Below are positions 10,591 through 20,507 of a stretch of DNA of 64,000 nucleotides, in pieces. The notes beneath the pieces are model-generated. The model saw nothing but the letters and a program-made list of their open reading frames with translations, did not search any database and was not told the DNA's origin. This DNA comes from Limnanthes douglasii subsp. nivea (taxonomy: Eukaryota; Streptophyta; Magnoliopsida; Brassicales; Limnanthaceae). A program made the translations under genes and the position numbers. Positions within the stretch are counted from its first letter, which is position 1, and every line of letters begins with the position of its first letter. The stretch spans positions 119,544,771-119,608,770 of the forward strand of contig JAUPFV010000001.1 of the NCBI GenBank assembly GCA_036936605.1. The letters run 5' to 3'.

Positions 10591-10948
10591 CACTTAAGTT
10601 ATTTTAATGAACATCTTTGTTTTGCACAATTCTCGCATCCTTTCATAGTTTATTTCAATTTTGGTGGCTAGTGTTTAAATAGCCCTTAGTTATTTCATAA
10701 ATAGCCTAAAGTGAGAGAGTTTAAATTCTCTGATGATAAATGTTTAAGTGGTCATCATTCTTTTACTTCAATCTGGATGGTGTGATAAAAAACAAAGTAA
10801 GAACACTTCGAATTTTTTTAAGAAGGTATCAAATTTTATTAAAAATCCCGGACACCTCATTAAAACCTCCCCGTGCTACCAGGGTAGGAAAGACTATGCC
10901 CCCAAATACTTACATGGATGTTTAAACATGTAAATATTTACATACATG

Positions 10949-12117
10949 CTACTCCAAGTACATCCGGAGATGTTCAATATTCCAAGGGTGGGTCAAAACC
11001 CTTCCAGCCTTGTCTTCTAGCCAATATGTTCCAGGTTTAAGCCTTTCAACGACCATATAAGGTCATTTCCAAGTCGGGGCCAGTTTTCCTAGCAGCTTCT
11101 CATTAGTGTGTAAGAAGACTTTTCTCAATACCTTGTCCCTCGGCTGGAAATCCCTCCTTTTAATTCTAGAAGCAAACCTGCTTCTCATCAAACCTTGATA
11201 GTGTGCAGCTCTAAGGTGAGCCTTAACTCGTCTTTCCTCTATTAGGTCGAGCTGACCTCTGATTGCCACTTCGTTAGCGTGTTCGGAGAAGTTGTGAACC
11301 CGAAATGATGGGAGAGTTGCTTCTATGGGAGCTATTGCATCCATCCCATAGACCAAGGCAAAGGGTGACTCCTGTGTCGCAGCCCCAGGTGTAGTCCGGT
11401 AGGCCCACAAGACCTCTTGCATATAACTAGGCCACTTCCCAGCAGCCCCTTCCAAATTCTTCTTTAAACCGGACAGTATAGTTGTGTTAGCCACTTCAAC
11501 TTGTCCATTCGCTTGTGGGTGGAAAGGTGAAGAGAAACAATGTTGTATACCCCTTGAGTCACATAAACTCTCCATTTCCCTATTGTCGAACTGTGGCCCG
11601 TTGTCTGTCGTTATTTTTTGTGGAACACCAAATCTGCAACAGATGTTGGATAAAATGAATTTTATGACAGCTTTTGATGTTGTTCCAGCCAAGGGGGCTG
11701 CTTCAATCCACTTCGAAAAGTAATCTCTAGCAACAATTATTGTTCTGCGCCGTCCGGACGCCATGGGAAGAGGTCCCACCAAATCCAACCCCCATCGAGA
11801 AAAAGTTATAGGCTGAGAAATTGACTCTAAAGGGATGGTCGGGACATGAATTTCATTGCTATATCTTTGGCATGGATCACACCTTCTCACCAGCTCCTTA
11901 GCATCCTGCATTATAGAGGGCCAATAATAGCCAACCAGTAAAACTCTCCGTGTTAGAGCCCTGAATCCACAGTGAGCTGATCCCTCACCATCATGCAATT
12001 TGGAGAGGACTACTTGAGACTCATCATCTCCCAAACATCGCAAAAGAGGTTTACTGTAAGACTTCTTATATAGAACGTCTCTTAGTATGATAAAACCACG
12101 AGCTTTGTGCTTCATTT
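10949..12117 (-). pseudogene. Integrase of element A
   Basis: C-terminal part of pol, ending at a TAG at 10949-10951. The zinc-binding domain (about 12030-11880) shows LHDGE..AHCGF with two His and RRCDPCQRY with two Cys. The catalytic core follows, with WGLDLVGPLP (first Asp), TTDNGPQFD (second Asp) and ANGQVEVAN (Glu), so the D,D-E triad is complete. The C-terminus has KLAPTW and LKPGTYWLED, the GPY-like module of this lineage. A nonsense codon at 11063-11065, at the place of a glycine in element B, cuts off the last 38 codons. The frame is otherwise open for 350 codons, making this the best preserved domain in A. Confidence 0.85.
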
Positions 12118-13261
12118 TTCTTGCTATTGCGTTAGGAGGCAGGATGCCATCGGAGAGATACTGCAGGAGAGGAAATCTCCAGTCTTCGGGTTGTTTTATC
12201 TGTACATCGAAAATTTATTCCTCATTACCCACGTTAAGTTGAATGGAAGGGCTTTCCAGCACATGGATCCAAGGATATGACTCAGTGTATGCTATGGTTT
12301 CCAGTGAATTTGCTAGTTCATTCTCTGCCCGGGGTATATGCTCATAAACAACGCTTTTGAACTTAAGAGCCTCATTTTTAAGAAGAAGCAAGTACTTCAC
12401 TAGTTGCTCCTTTTTGGCCTCAGATTGACATTGTGCATGGTGGATAAGAAGCTGAGAATCACTCATCAGCTTGACCCTTTTGGCCCCACATATATAAGCT
12501 AACTTTAAACCAGCTATAGCTGCTTCGTATTCGGACTCATTGTTGGAAGCCCTGAAAGCAAAACATATAGCCTGGTACATTTTGTCACCATATGGAGAAG
12601 TCAAACACACCCCTGCACCACATCCCATAGTACTGGACCCACCATCCGTCCGGATGACCCATACCTTTTTGTCTTTCATCTCAATGGTCTGCTCCGAATT
12701 CCTATCAGAGTGGAATTGAACTAAAAAGTCAGCCACAACTTGGGCTTTGAGTGCTGTTCGAGGAGCAAAATCAATATCAAAGTCCCCCAATTCCACTGAC
12801 AACTTAGTCATTCTACTTGAAATGTCTGCCTTTTGGAGAACATTCTTCAAGGAAAAAGATGTCCGGACGATAATAGGATGAGCCTGAAAATAAGGCCTCA
12901 TCTTCCTTACAGCAATCACCAAGGCTAACGCTAAATTTTCGAGTTTCAAATAACGCTTTTCTGCATCTATCAAGCTCTTGCTGATGTAGTACACCGGATG
13001 GGGGTAATTATCCACCTCTCTTACCAATACAGCACTGATGGCACAACTTGAAACTGCCAAGTATATGAAGAGTGTTTCTCCATCAACGGCTTTAAATAAA
13101 GTCTTAGGGGAGGACAGATGTTTCTTAATTTCATTGAAGGCCTCATCACACTGTGAAGTCCAGTCAAATCCCTTTGCACCCTTTAAAGTTTGGAAAAACG
13201 GGGCACATCTGTCCGAAGATCTTGAGATGAATCGATTTAAAGCAGCCAACCTCCCCGTCAA
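12118..13261 (-). pseudogene. RT C-terminus and RNase H of element A
   Basis: Continues the pol frame. It begins at the RT/RNase H linker GRLAALNRFISRSSD, followed by the RT-type RNase H with SSCAISAVL and YYISKSL. A second RNase H-like domain carries VIRTDGGSSTMGCGAGV, NNESEYEAAIAGL and MSDSQLL (Asp, Glu, Asp residues visible), then HIPRAENELANSL. Two nonsense codons flank the segment: a TAA at about 13268 after RNVK, and one at 12215-12217 after GNEE. A dual RNase H, one ordinary and one of the archaeal/plant type, is a known trait of Tat elements. Confidence 0.8.
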
Positions 13262-13270
13262 CCGTTGTAC

Positions 13271-14140
13271 TTATTTAACATTCCGAGGAGGCTCCATTTG
13301 GAACAGAGCATTAAGTTGGTCTGGATCGGGCTGTATCCCTTGCTCACTTATTATGTAACCCAAGAACTTCCCGGACTGTACTCCGAACACACATTTTTCT
13401 GGATTTAGCTTCAAATTCACTTTTACCAAGTTGGAAAAAGTTTCTTGGAGGTCTGCCAAGTGCAGCTGCTCATCCACACTTTTCACCATCATGTCATCAA
13501 TGTATACTTCCATATTTCTTCCGATTTGATCAGCACAGGCTTTGTTCACCAATCTCTGATAAGTAGCCCCATCATTTTTCAATCTGAATGGCATCACTTT
13601 GTAGCAATGAAGACCCCTGTCAGTGATAAACGTGGTATGCTCCTGATCCTTTGGGTCTACTTGAATTTGATTGTAACCGGAGAAAGAATCCATAAAGGAA
13701 AGTAGCTTATTTCCAGAAGTGGAGTCTACTAGCTGATCAATCCGGGGGACTGGATATAAATCTTTTGGGCAAGCCTTATTGAGATCTGTGAAGTCAATGC
13801 ACATACGCCACTTGAAATTTTTCTTTTTTACCAAGACCGGATTGGCAGTCCACAAAGGATATTGAGACTCCTTTATATGCCCCATTTTTGTGAGTTTGTC
13901 AACTTCTTGAACAATAACATCAGCCTTCTCTTTTGTACCACGGGTGTTATGTCTCTCCGGATGGATAGGTGATGTGATATAATATTTGCTGGAACCCCTG
14001 TAACATCAGCGTTGCACCAAGCAAAAACATGCTGATGATCTTTCAGAAACTTTAACATCTTAATCTTCAGTTCGGATGGCATCTTGGATCCTATCTTAAC
14101 ACTTTTCCCTTCTTCTAAAGAATGTGTTTCAACTTCTTCA
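13271..14140 (-). pseudogene. Reverse transcriptase of element A
   Basis: Order on the minus strand: HQHVFAWCNADVTGVP (entry, 14082 downwards), GHIKESQYPLWTANPVLVKK, WRMCIDFTDLNKACPKD, LSFMDSFSGYNQIQVD (first catalytic Asp), FRLKNDGATYQRLVN and EVYIDDMMVKS (the YIDD active site, intact), then KCVFGVQSGKFLGY. A frameshift near 13875-13885 separates the first 70 codons from the rest. A single-base deletion just after the UAG at 14214 puts the entry region out of frame with protease. The domain is recognisable throughout. Confidence 0.85.
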
Positions 14141-14213
14141 ACTGGTATCCATACTCCAGGGGTCTCTCTAGGGTCATCAATTTCACCCTCACCCCAGAAA
14201 GCCCCTCAAATTG

Positions 14214-14216
14214 CTA
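14214..14216 (-). other. Conserved in-frame UAG between protease and RT (A)
   Basis: The minus strand reads GAA-TAG-CAA-TTT. The stop lies in the protease frame, 26 codons after the end of the flap region, and the same stop with CAG-TTT after it stands in element B. The context is close to the plant-virus leaky stop signal UAG-CAR-YYA. Possible readthrough site. Confidence 0.5.
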
Positions 14217-14680
14217 TTCTTCATTGATACAAACTGCCCCCAACGTTCGTGGAGCCAGCGCTGTAGCATAACACTCTTTTGCAACCTTTTGACTGCTTCA
14301 GACAACTCCCACTTGTCCTTGAACATCATATTTCAAACATTGGTGGACTGTAGAGGCCACTGCATGCATCTTAGAGAGCCAAGACTTCCCTAAAATAGCA
14401 TTATAACAAGTGGGACAATCCACCACAATAAAAAGTATCTTGACCATCTTCTTGAAAGGGCCCTTACCCAACAAAACTTCTTCTTCGAACTCCCCGATCA
14501 CATCTGCTGAGCTCCCAGTGAAGCCCACAATCGATATGTCTGAACGCTGAATTACGGCTGGATTTTTCATTTTTTGTAAGTGGTTAAGAATAGGATATTG
14601 GCTGAGCTTCCAGTACCCACCAAGATTCGTCTTATGTCATTGCCCCCAATGGATGCTCCTATGACAACAACATCTTCACG
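14217..14680 (-). pseudogene. Aspartic protease of element A
   Basis: Minus-strand frame with RIL, then the active-site box (14600-14620), ANILF, MKNPAVIQRSDISIVGFTG, GKGPFKKMVKILFIVVDCPT, YNAILGKSWLSKMHAV. The second Asp-like region and the ILG flap are as in other retropepsins. The catalytic Asp of the D-T-G triplet is changed: codon 14615-14617 reads GGT (Gly) where element B has GAT. A one-base deletion near 14573 shifts the frame, and a TGA at 14298-14300 interrupts it. The protease is inactive in this copy. Confidence 0.8.
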
Positions 14681-16555
14681 AGGGCCATCTATATCTCTTA
14701 AGTCATCTTTATCGAAAACAATGAAGGGGAATGGAATTTATGACTGATAGGAGGTCATGCCCCCTTCTAGCTGGGTGGCTAAAGTATGAACATGCCTCTT
14801 CCTCGAAGAAGCAGTATGAGCTGTCATAGTATCCCCTCCGAAAATTGTAAGTGACTCAAAAAACTTAATCAGTTCGGAGACCGTTTTACAACGTTCTTCA
14901 ATGGCACCTACTCTATTTCGAGTTGGATCGAGATCCAGGTATTCGGATTCTACATCAAATCTTTCGATTATTACCATAGCCCCCTCCGGAGCAGCATTGC
15001 TCGGGCCAACCCGGTGAGTATTGTCAGGCCTATTTCCTCCTCTTCTTTTGACATATGCCCCCAGCTTTCCTCTTTCAATCAAGTTCTGAACATCTTGTTT
15101 CAAGGCTATACAATCGTCAGTGGTATGGCCAGTATCATTATGGTACTGGCAGAAAGAGTTGTTACGATGTTCCCTAGGGGATTGTAGTGCGGCCGGTCTT
15201 CTATAGTGCACTTTTTCCTTTGTTTTATCATAGATGGTGGCCATATTTTCTTTCAATTATGAAAACCACTCTGGTTGGACCCAAGGCCCCTTCTTATTTC
15301 TAGATTGTTGACTCTAGGCAGGTGGAGCTGGCTGAGATTGAGCTTTGGCCTTGTTATGTGCCTGTCCGGTCTCCCTTGCCTTGTTCCCGGACTGATTTTG
15401 GTTAGGGTTTGGTGCAACTGGGGCAGACCTCACCTCCCTGTGCACCCTTGTTTTCTTTGTTTCATCAACGTTGATCTGCTTTCCGACTTGATTCAGCAAA
15501 CCTCCCCAAGTCATGGCTTTCTTCCTGGTTACTGAATCAGCCAAATTTCCAGGGTTCAAGCCCTGTCTCAAGGATGCTATTGCTACTTGCTCGAAGCAAT
15601 CAGCCAATCCATTTTTGGTGTTTACAAAACGATTTATGTATTATTTTAATGATTCGTTTGGTTCTTGGGCACAATGGATTATTATGTCCCCATTGCCCTT
15701 CAACTCTTTACTCCCAAAAAACTGCCTTTGAAAGGCCACCCAAAAGGTATCAAAATTCTTGATGCAGCCCTGAGGTAGGCTGTTATACCACTTCAGAGCA
15801 CTCCCCGTAAAGGATTGGGAGAATTCTCTATAGAGTAACTTGTCTTCATCATCAAAGTTCATCATGAAGTTTTTAAATTGCTCCAAATGGTTGTCCGGAT
15901 CAGTACTGCCATCGTACTTTTCCATTTTAGTGTTATCAAACCTCTTAAGGAGGTTCCCGGACAGAATCTTAGAAGACAATGAAGATTGTCTCCAATTCTG
16001 GCCACGACTGAACACAGTATCCTCATTGGGGGTCGCAAAGATACCTGGTTCATCGTGGAAGGCAAATGGATCCATCAACATCCGGTCTACATGTCTCCGG
16101 CTGTGAGATGATCCTTTACCTATATTCTTCTTCAATTTCCCATGTCTATCCCTTTTTCTTAAATATTTTTTAATCAACTTTTGATTCTTTTTGGATCGGC
16201 CCTCATGACTGCTGGAGGACAAGGACTCTTCAACTCCTTCCTCATCCGAGAAGTTACCAGAAGACTATGAGTCTGAGTCAGAACTCTCCACTGGCTTAGA
16301 CTGGTGAGACTTTTTGGAGCTGGCATTAGTCTTTTTGGTACTTACATGAGTCTTTGAAGGCTCATGCTCTCTAGTGTTATCGGTATGATGAAAAACTGAT
16401 GCTTTTGACTTATCCTTCATGCCCATCTTAGCCTTTTCTGCCCTCAGAGCTTCTATCTCGCCCTTTAATCTATCACGCTCCTCGATGGTATAATCATCAT
16501 TTTCACCCACCACTTCAAGCAAGGCTGATGGTACTTCCGGGGCGTCCGGATTCAT
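14681..16555 (-). pseudogene. Gag of element A
   Basis: Minus-strand gag starting at the ATG 16553-16555 (MNPDAPEVPSALLEVV). A helical charged N-terminus is followed by a Ser/Lys-rich part, then the core GNLLKRFDNTKMEKYDG, DNHLEQFKNFM and SFTGSALKWYNSLPQG. The nucleocapsid finger is FCQYHNDTGHTTDDC (C..H....GH....C). At least five nonsense codons in one frame break it: 16265-16267, 15641-15643, 15314-15316, at about 15255, and 14738-14740. At most of these sites element B has a sense codon one or two substitutions away. Confidence 0.85.
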
Positions 16556-16606
16556 TCAGACTGATTTTTCCTGTTGGTTTCGAATGCTTGATTCAGGCAC
16601 CTTTCT

Positions 16607-16624
16607 CTCCCACTCTGGTCGCCA
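16607..16624 (-). other. Primer binding site of element A
   Basis: The minus strand reads TGGCGACCAGAGTGGGAG three bases after the end of the 5' LTR, the usual place and TGG start of a tRNA primer site. B has the same with one change (29647-29664). A near-identical site follows the LTR at 50600. I did not identify the tRNA. Confidence 0.8.
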
Positions 16625-16627
16625 ATT

Positions 16628-17034
16628 TGGTATGGTTTATTTCTATCTGAGGGTAAGTTTGTAATTTTTGTTTAGAGTTTGTGGAAGTTTGCAAGTATTT
16701 AATATTTGAGTAGAGAGTAGAGGGAGAATTAAGCAGCCTGGTTGTATTTAATTTTCATTACCCTCATTTAATGTTGGTGGTTGGGTATTTACACCCTTAC
16801 GTTTGGGCTTTATGGGCTGTCGGGTCATGTTTAATGGACCCGAGTCAAGTTTAAGGACCCATGAGCTCTTAGTAGGAGAGCAGGCAGCTTAGTCAAGAAG
16901 TGATTAGGTTTTTAAATACTTTAGTCCTTGTTCGAACAGTCAAATGGATGAGGGGTTCGAACTACCCTGTCCGGTTAGATGGTCTTTGTCCGAACTGTCC
17001 CTGTCCGAAGAGGTAACAGAATCCAGACTCATCA
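16628..17034 (-). repeat. 5' LTR of element A
   Basis: Length is 407 bp, the pair of 6642-7048, and about 4% different from it. The promoter TATA of this LTR is damaged: the minus strand reads TGTAAATA at 16786-16793 where the other three LTRs of A and B have TATAAATA. Confidence 0.95.
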
Positions 17035-17039
17035 GATTT
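17035..17039. repeat. Target site duplication of element A (right)
   Basis: GATTT, identical to 6637-6641. Confidence 0.9.
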
Positions 17040-18170
17040 AAATGAGTATTGCGTTTGTTTTTGATGAATTGGTCAATCTGTAAATGATGAGAAGTCGATA
17101 ATAATATTTTATATAAATATAAAATAAAGTCGCAAAAATGATTTGACGTTTATGAGTGGTTTTTGTCTTAATGGATCCATGAGGATATATATAGGTACAC
17201 CAATTTCTTCAGGGCACCTCCTGGTGGGGTTTTATTGACAGCTTACTACGAATATGGAGGGAAATTACCAAATTTGAAAAGCCTAATATATCTCTCTAGC
17301 GGATTAGATAACTCTGGAAAATTTGGTTTAGAGCGCGATCCCAACTTATATTATGCAAAAAATGAAGTTCCTGGTGCATGTGTGCAATGAATTTGATCAA
17401 TTGTTAGATATTTCTATTGTTTTTCAACCAAAGAGGGTAAGAAGATACATTGGGTTACGTGAGACAAGATATGTAGACCGAAAAAGGGGGCTAAGATTTA
17501 GAGGTACATAGAATTTCAGAATAAAGCGTTATTAGCTAAACTGGGGTGAAATATCTTACAAAATGACAATGGGTTATGGGTGAGGGTTATCAAACAATAT
17601 TATTTTAAGGATGATTTGATGGATCGTGTAGCTAAGTTTTTGGATTGAAGGAAGTATAAAAACATATTGGAAGGGCGTGACATGCTGATTAATTGGTGAG
17701 TATAGTTCAGCATTGTGACGAAGAGCGGTACAAATGGAATTTGGAGACATGAAAAATATTTTCGTAAAATCAGCTTATAATTTATTTCTCTTATGGAGTG
17801 GGGGGAATATATAAGTGAGAAAATCTTTGACTGTTCAAGTGTCTACAAAAAGTACGAGTATTATTATGGTGTGGTATAAGTAATATGCTTCTCATGATGA
17901 TTAATTTTGTGAGACGGGATATCACGATGTCGATTCTTTATAGTAAATGTGGTAAGATCTAAGATCATGAATAAGAATATTGACTTATTCTGAGAGTGTG
18001 AGACGTACAAAGATGTTTGGAAATCATAGAGTGGCCTTGTGGATTTAAAAAAGAGGATGACACAGTCTTTAGCACCAAATGTAGGAGCATTAGAATTTCA
18101 ATGGGCAACAATCAATTTATGTTTGCGCACCAGAAAATAAACGAGAAAATGTAAGAGATGTTAAATGATG
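17035..18170 (+). pseudogene. LINE, 3' part (RT end and zf-RVT)
   Basis: Continuation of the LINE interrupted at 6641. From about 17430 the frame reads IHWVT, DKICRPKKGGLRF, NKALLAKLG, LQNDNGLWVRVIKQYYF: the 'W...C.PK..GGLG.R...N.ALL.K..WR' region downstream of plant LINE RT. GIFSVKSAYNLF (about 17740-17790) and a stretch matching NL..RGI...C..C...E...H.L..C near 17895-18010 are the zf-RVT domain. The first 400 bases after the junction are too decayed to read. The code is broken by many stops. Confidence 0.7.
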
Positions 18171-19018
18171 GAGCAAATTATTAGGGTGTTGGAATAAATC
18201 TAAAAGCCTAAAACTTTCAATTTTTGTATTGGTTGTAGTATGATATACATGGTTGGATATGAATAATATGATTTTTTAACCCAATCCGAGAAAAACATCT
18301 ATAACATTAATTTTGGGTAAGGTTGATGGAGGATTTATAGTTTCGTCGGGATGCATACTGGTAAAATGGACGAATCTAAGTGCATGTGTTAAAACTCAAC
18401 ATAGACAATATAATATATACATAAAACTTATATATTACACGACCTAGACAAATCGTGATTTATTCGACTCTTTTAAAATTTGCAGCTATTTTATCATTAG
18501 TTTATCTCTTTAGGATATTTTTATCATTTAATAAGATTGATCATAAATCACCGTCTTTTAAAGATAAATATTTTATAACAATTATTTATAATAATTTCTT
18601 TAAATAAAATTAAATAATATAAAGTTTAAAAGAATAAATATAGAATTTTAAAAAATATCAAATTTGTTGAATAAAATTGTATTTCTCTCTAAAATTGATT
18701 TAATACTAGGTAAAATGATGGTTTATTGTTTATCATAAAATTATATAAGATCATGACCAACTTAACAAAATTAAAAAATAAAATTTCATTCTATGTAAAC
18801 AACTCTCAAATCCTTTAGTAGAAATAAAAAATCACCAATATCATTAATTATCATAAGAATTCATATGGATGTATCACTAAAATAAAAAAATAGTTCATGA
18901 GTTAAAAAATTGATTTCATAAATTATTTTGATAATGTCAAACGGTGCTACAATTATTGAAAACTAATAATTTTTTGGATTATTCAAATCTTTAGTAGTTA
19001 TTGTATAGTAAGGGCCAG
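18171..19018. other. AT-rich DNA, nothing recognised
   Basis: Homopolymer-rich, very AT-rich sequence with no readable coding similarity. It could be the 3' flank of the LINE. Confidence 0.5.
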
Positions 19019-19032
19019 AGAGGGCTAAATAT
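19019..19032. repeat. Target site duplication of the SINE (left)
   Basis: AGAGGGCTAAATAT, repeated perfectly at 19207-19220. Confidence 0.85.
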
Positions 19033-19206
19033 GTCCCGAAAGGGGTAACCGAGTTGGTGGAGTAGATAAGCTTGTGACCAAACTTCTTAGTTTGAGCATG
19101 TCACCTTGTGTGGTTTACCTTCTCGCTTTGGATTGCAGGCTATGTATAAGACTTATGGTTTACCCTGTGCACACTCGTTAAGTAGCGGTTACGGATTCCC
19201 TAAAAA
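19033..19206 (+). mobile_element. tRNA-type SINE
   Basis: A 174-bp unit bounded by a perfect 14-bp direct repeat, the typical length of a target duplication made by LINE machinery. Its head contains TAACCGAGTTGGTGGAGTA, which resembles a pol III box A (the tRNA D-loop). About 35 bases on, AGTTTGAGCATGTC resembles box B. The body has repeated GGTTTACC blocks and ends GTAGCGGTTACGGATTCCC before a short A-rich tail (TAAAAAA). The tail style resembles Au-type plant SINEs, but the family name is a guess. It does not encode a protein. Confidence 0.75.
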
Positions 19207-19220
19207 AGAGGGCTAAATAT
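19207..19220. repeat. Target site duplication of the SINE (right)
   Basis: AGAGGGCTAAATAT, identical to 19019-19032, directly after the A-rich tail. Confidence 0.85.
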
Positions 19221-19647
19221 TGTCACTATTTGTATTCGAAAATAGTTTGGATGCTCAGCAACATAAATGTTAACCGTCTTAAATTCTACATTTTTTATTG
19301 GGTCAACATGACTTTACTTTTATTAGTCTTCTACAAATGTAAAAATATTTTAAGCAAATATTTTGTCAAGTTCAAAGTTAATGTACCAATATTTAATAAC
19401 TACTATACGGGATATTATTTTGAGAATGAAACTATTACATACTTATTTAGTTAAACAGGTCACAAGTTCACTGAACCGTCATACCTATCACAATGACAAC
19501 CAAGGCGAGATATGACACTACTAATTATTTTTGTTGAGGTGTTTTTTAACATTAGACTTGAAATATTTAGACTTTCAATGAATTCGACTCTATGATGAAA
19601 TATGTATATAATAGTAAAATAATAATCCATGAACTATATTATTTATC
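19221..19647. other. AT-rich DNA, nothing recognised
   Basis: Unique-looking sequence between the SINE and element B. One 74-codon open frame here has no recognisable motif. Confidence 0.5.
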
Positions 19648-19652
19648 TCGAC
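19648..19652. repeat. Target site duplication of element B (left)
   Basis: TCGAC, matched at 30076-30080. Confidence 0.9.
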
Positions 19653-20060
19653 TGGTGTGGTTTATTTTTGTCGGAGGGTAAGTTTGTAATTTCTGTTTAG
19701 AATTTTATGGAGTTTTGTGAGTATTTAATGTTTGGGTAAAATGTAGAGGGAGAATTAAGCTGCCTGGTTGTATTTAATTTTCATTATCCTCATTTAATGT
19801 TGGTGGTTGGGTATTTATACCCTTATATTTGGGCCACATGGGCTTTCGGGTCGTGTTTGATAGACTCGGATCGAGTTTAAGGACCCATTAGTTCTAAGTA
19901 GGGGAACATGCAGCTTAGACAAAAAATGATTAGGTTTTAAGTACTTTAGTTCTGTTCGAACAGTTCAATGGATGATGGTGTCCGAAATGCCCCTGTCCGG
20001 TTAGGTGGACATTGTCCGAACTGACCCTGTCCGAGGTGGTGACAAAATCCGGACTCATCA
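19653..20060 (-). repeat. 3' LTR of element B
   Basis: Length is 408 bp. It begins TGGTGTGG and ends GGACTCATCA in plus-strand reading. It pairs with 29668-30075 and is clearly related to the LTRs of A. Confidence 0.95.
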
Positions 20061-20074
20061 GTAGACCCTTTTTT
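20061..20074 (-). other. Polypurine tract of element B
   Basis: The minus strand reads AAAAAAGGGTCTAC against the 3' LTR, homologous to that of A. Confidence 0.7.
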
Positions 20075-20399
20075 AGGTGGTGTTCAAAAACCTTTTGCAA
20101 GACCTAAAAAACAGTCTGTTGCTAGTGACAGTCATATCCGGACAGGTCCTTTGAATTTTGTTATAGCTTTATCCGGACTGAAAAAGGTTCTTGAATTTAA
20201 ACTGATTCTTTTCAGAGTTCGTGGGAAACGTGTCTCTCTCTGGTTCGTTATTTCAGCCGTTTTTTCACCTAGAATTTCGCTCCCACCTTCTCTGAAAAGT
20301 AACCTCTTCATTTAATGAAGATGATGTCAGCGTCGTTCCCAAATCATTGCAATCATTTCGAATTCTCTTAGGTATCAAAGCCTTTTTTTGTGTGTTTAC

Positions 20400-20406
20400 T
20401 ATAAAT
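20400..20406 (+). promoter_or_regulatory. Candidate TATA box of the antisense ORF (B)
   Basis: TATAAAT, 101 bases upstream of the ATG at 20508, in the same context as 7389-7395 of element A. Confidence 0.5.
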
Positions 20407-20507
20407 TAACCACTTCTTCCCTGTTTTACCATCATCTTCATACTTACTTTACCAAATTTCAGAGCTTTCACTCTCAAACACAAATACTTCTCTTTAGTTG
20501 TGAGTTT

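Larger units (their letters stand above)
10447..10948. other. Convergent spacer between antisense ORF and pol (A)
   Basis: About 500 bases where the plus-strand ORF and the minus-strand pol end tail to tail. It carries a twice-repeated self-complementary 16-mer (10490-10505 and 10575-10590) and a stretch near 10840-10930 that is conserved in element B. Termination and polyadenylation signals for both genes should lie here. I could not define them. Confidence 0.6.
6642..17034 (-). mobile_element. LTR retrotransposon A (Ty3/gypsy, Tat/Retand-like)
   Basis: Complete element of 10,393 bp inserted in a LINE. It has two 407-bp LTRs (6642-7048 and 16628-17034), TG...CA ends, a 5-bp target duplication, a primer binding site inside the right LTR and a purine tract inside the left LTR, so it is transcribed on the minus strand. 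Order on the minus strand is 5' LTR, PBS, gag, protease, UAG, RT, RNase H, integrase, spacer, a reading frame on the opposite strand, PPT, 3' LTR. I counted about 16 differences between the two LTRs (near 4%), mostly transitions. Gag-pol has at least eight stops and several frameshifts, so the copy is dead. Assignment to the Tat group rests on the antisense extra ORF and the C..H....GH....C gag finger. Confidence 0.95.

Noticed and set aside
19033..19206. Functional tRNA gene
   Set aside because: Box A- and box B-like motifs are present, but no cloverleaf, anticodon stem or acceptor stem can be folded by eye. The 14-bp flanking duplication and A tail indicate a SINE.
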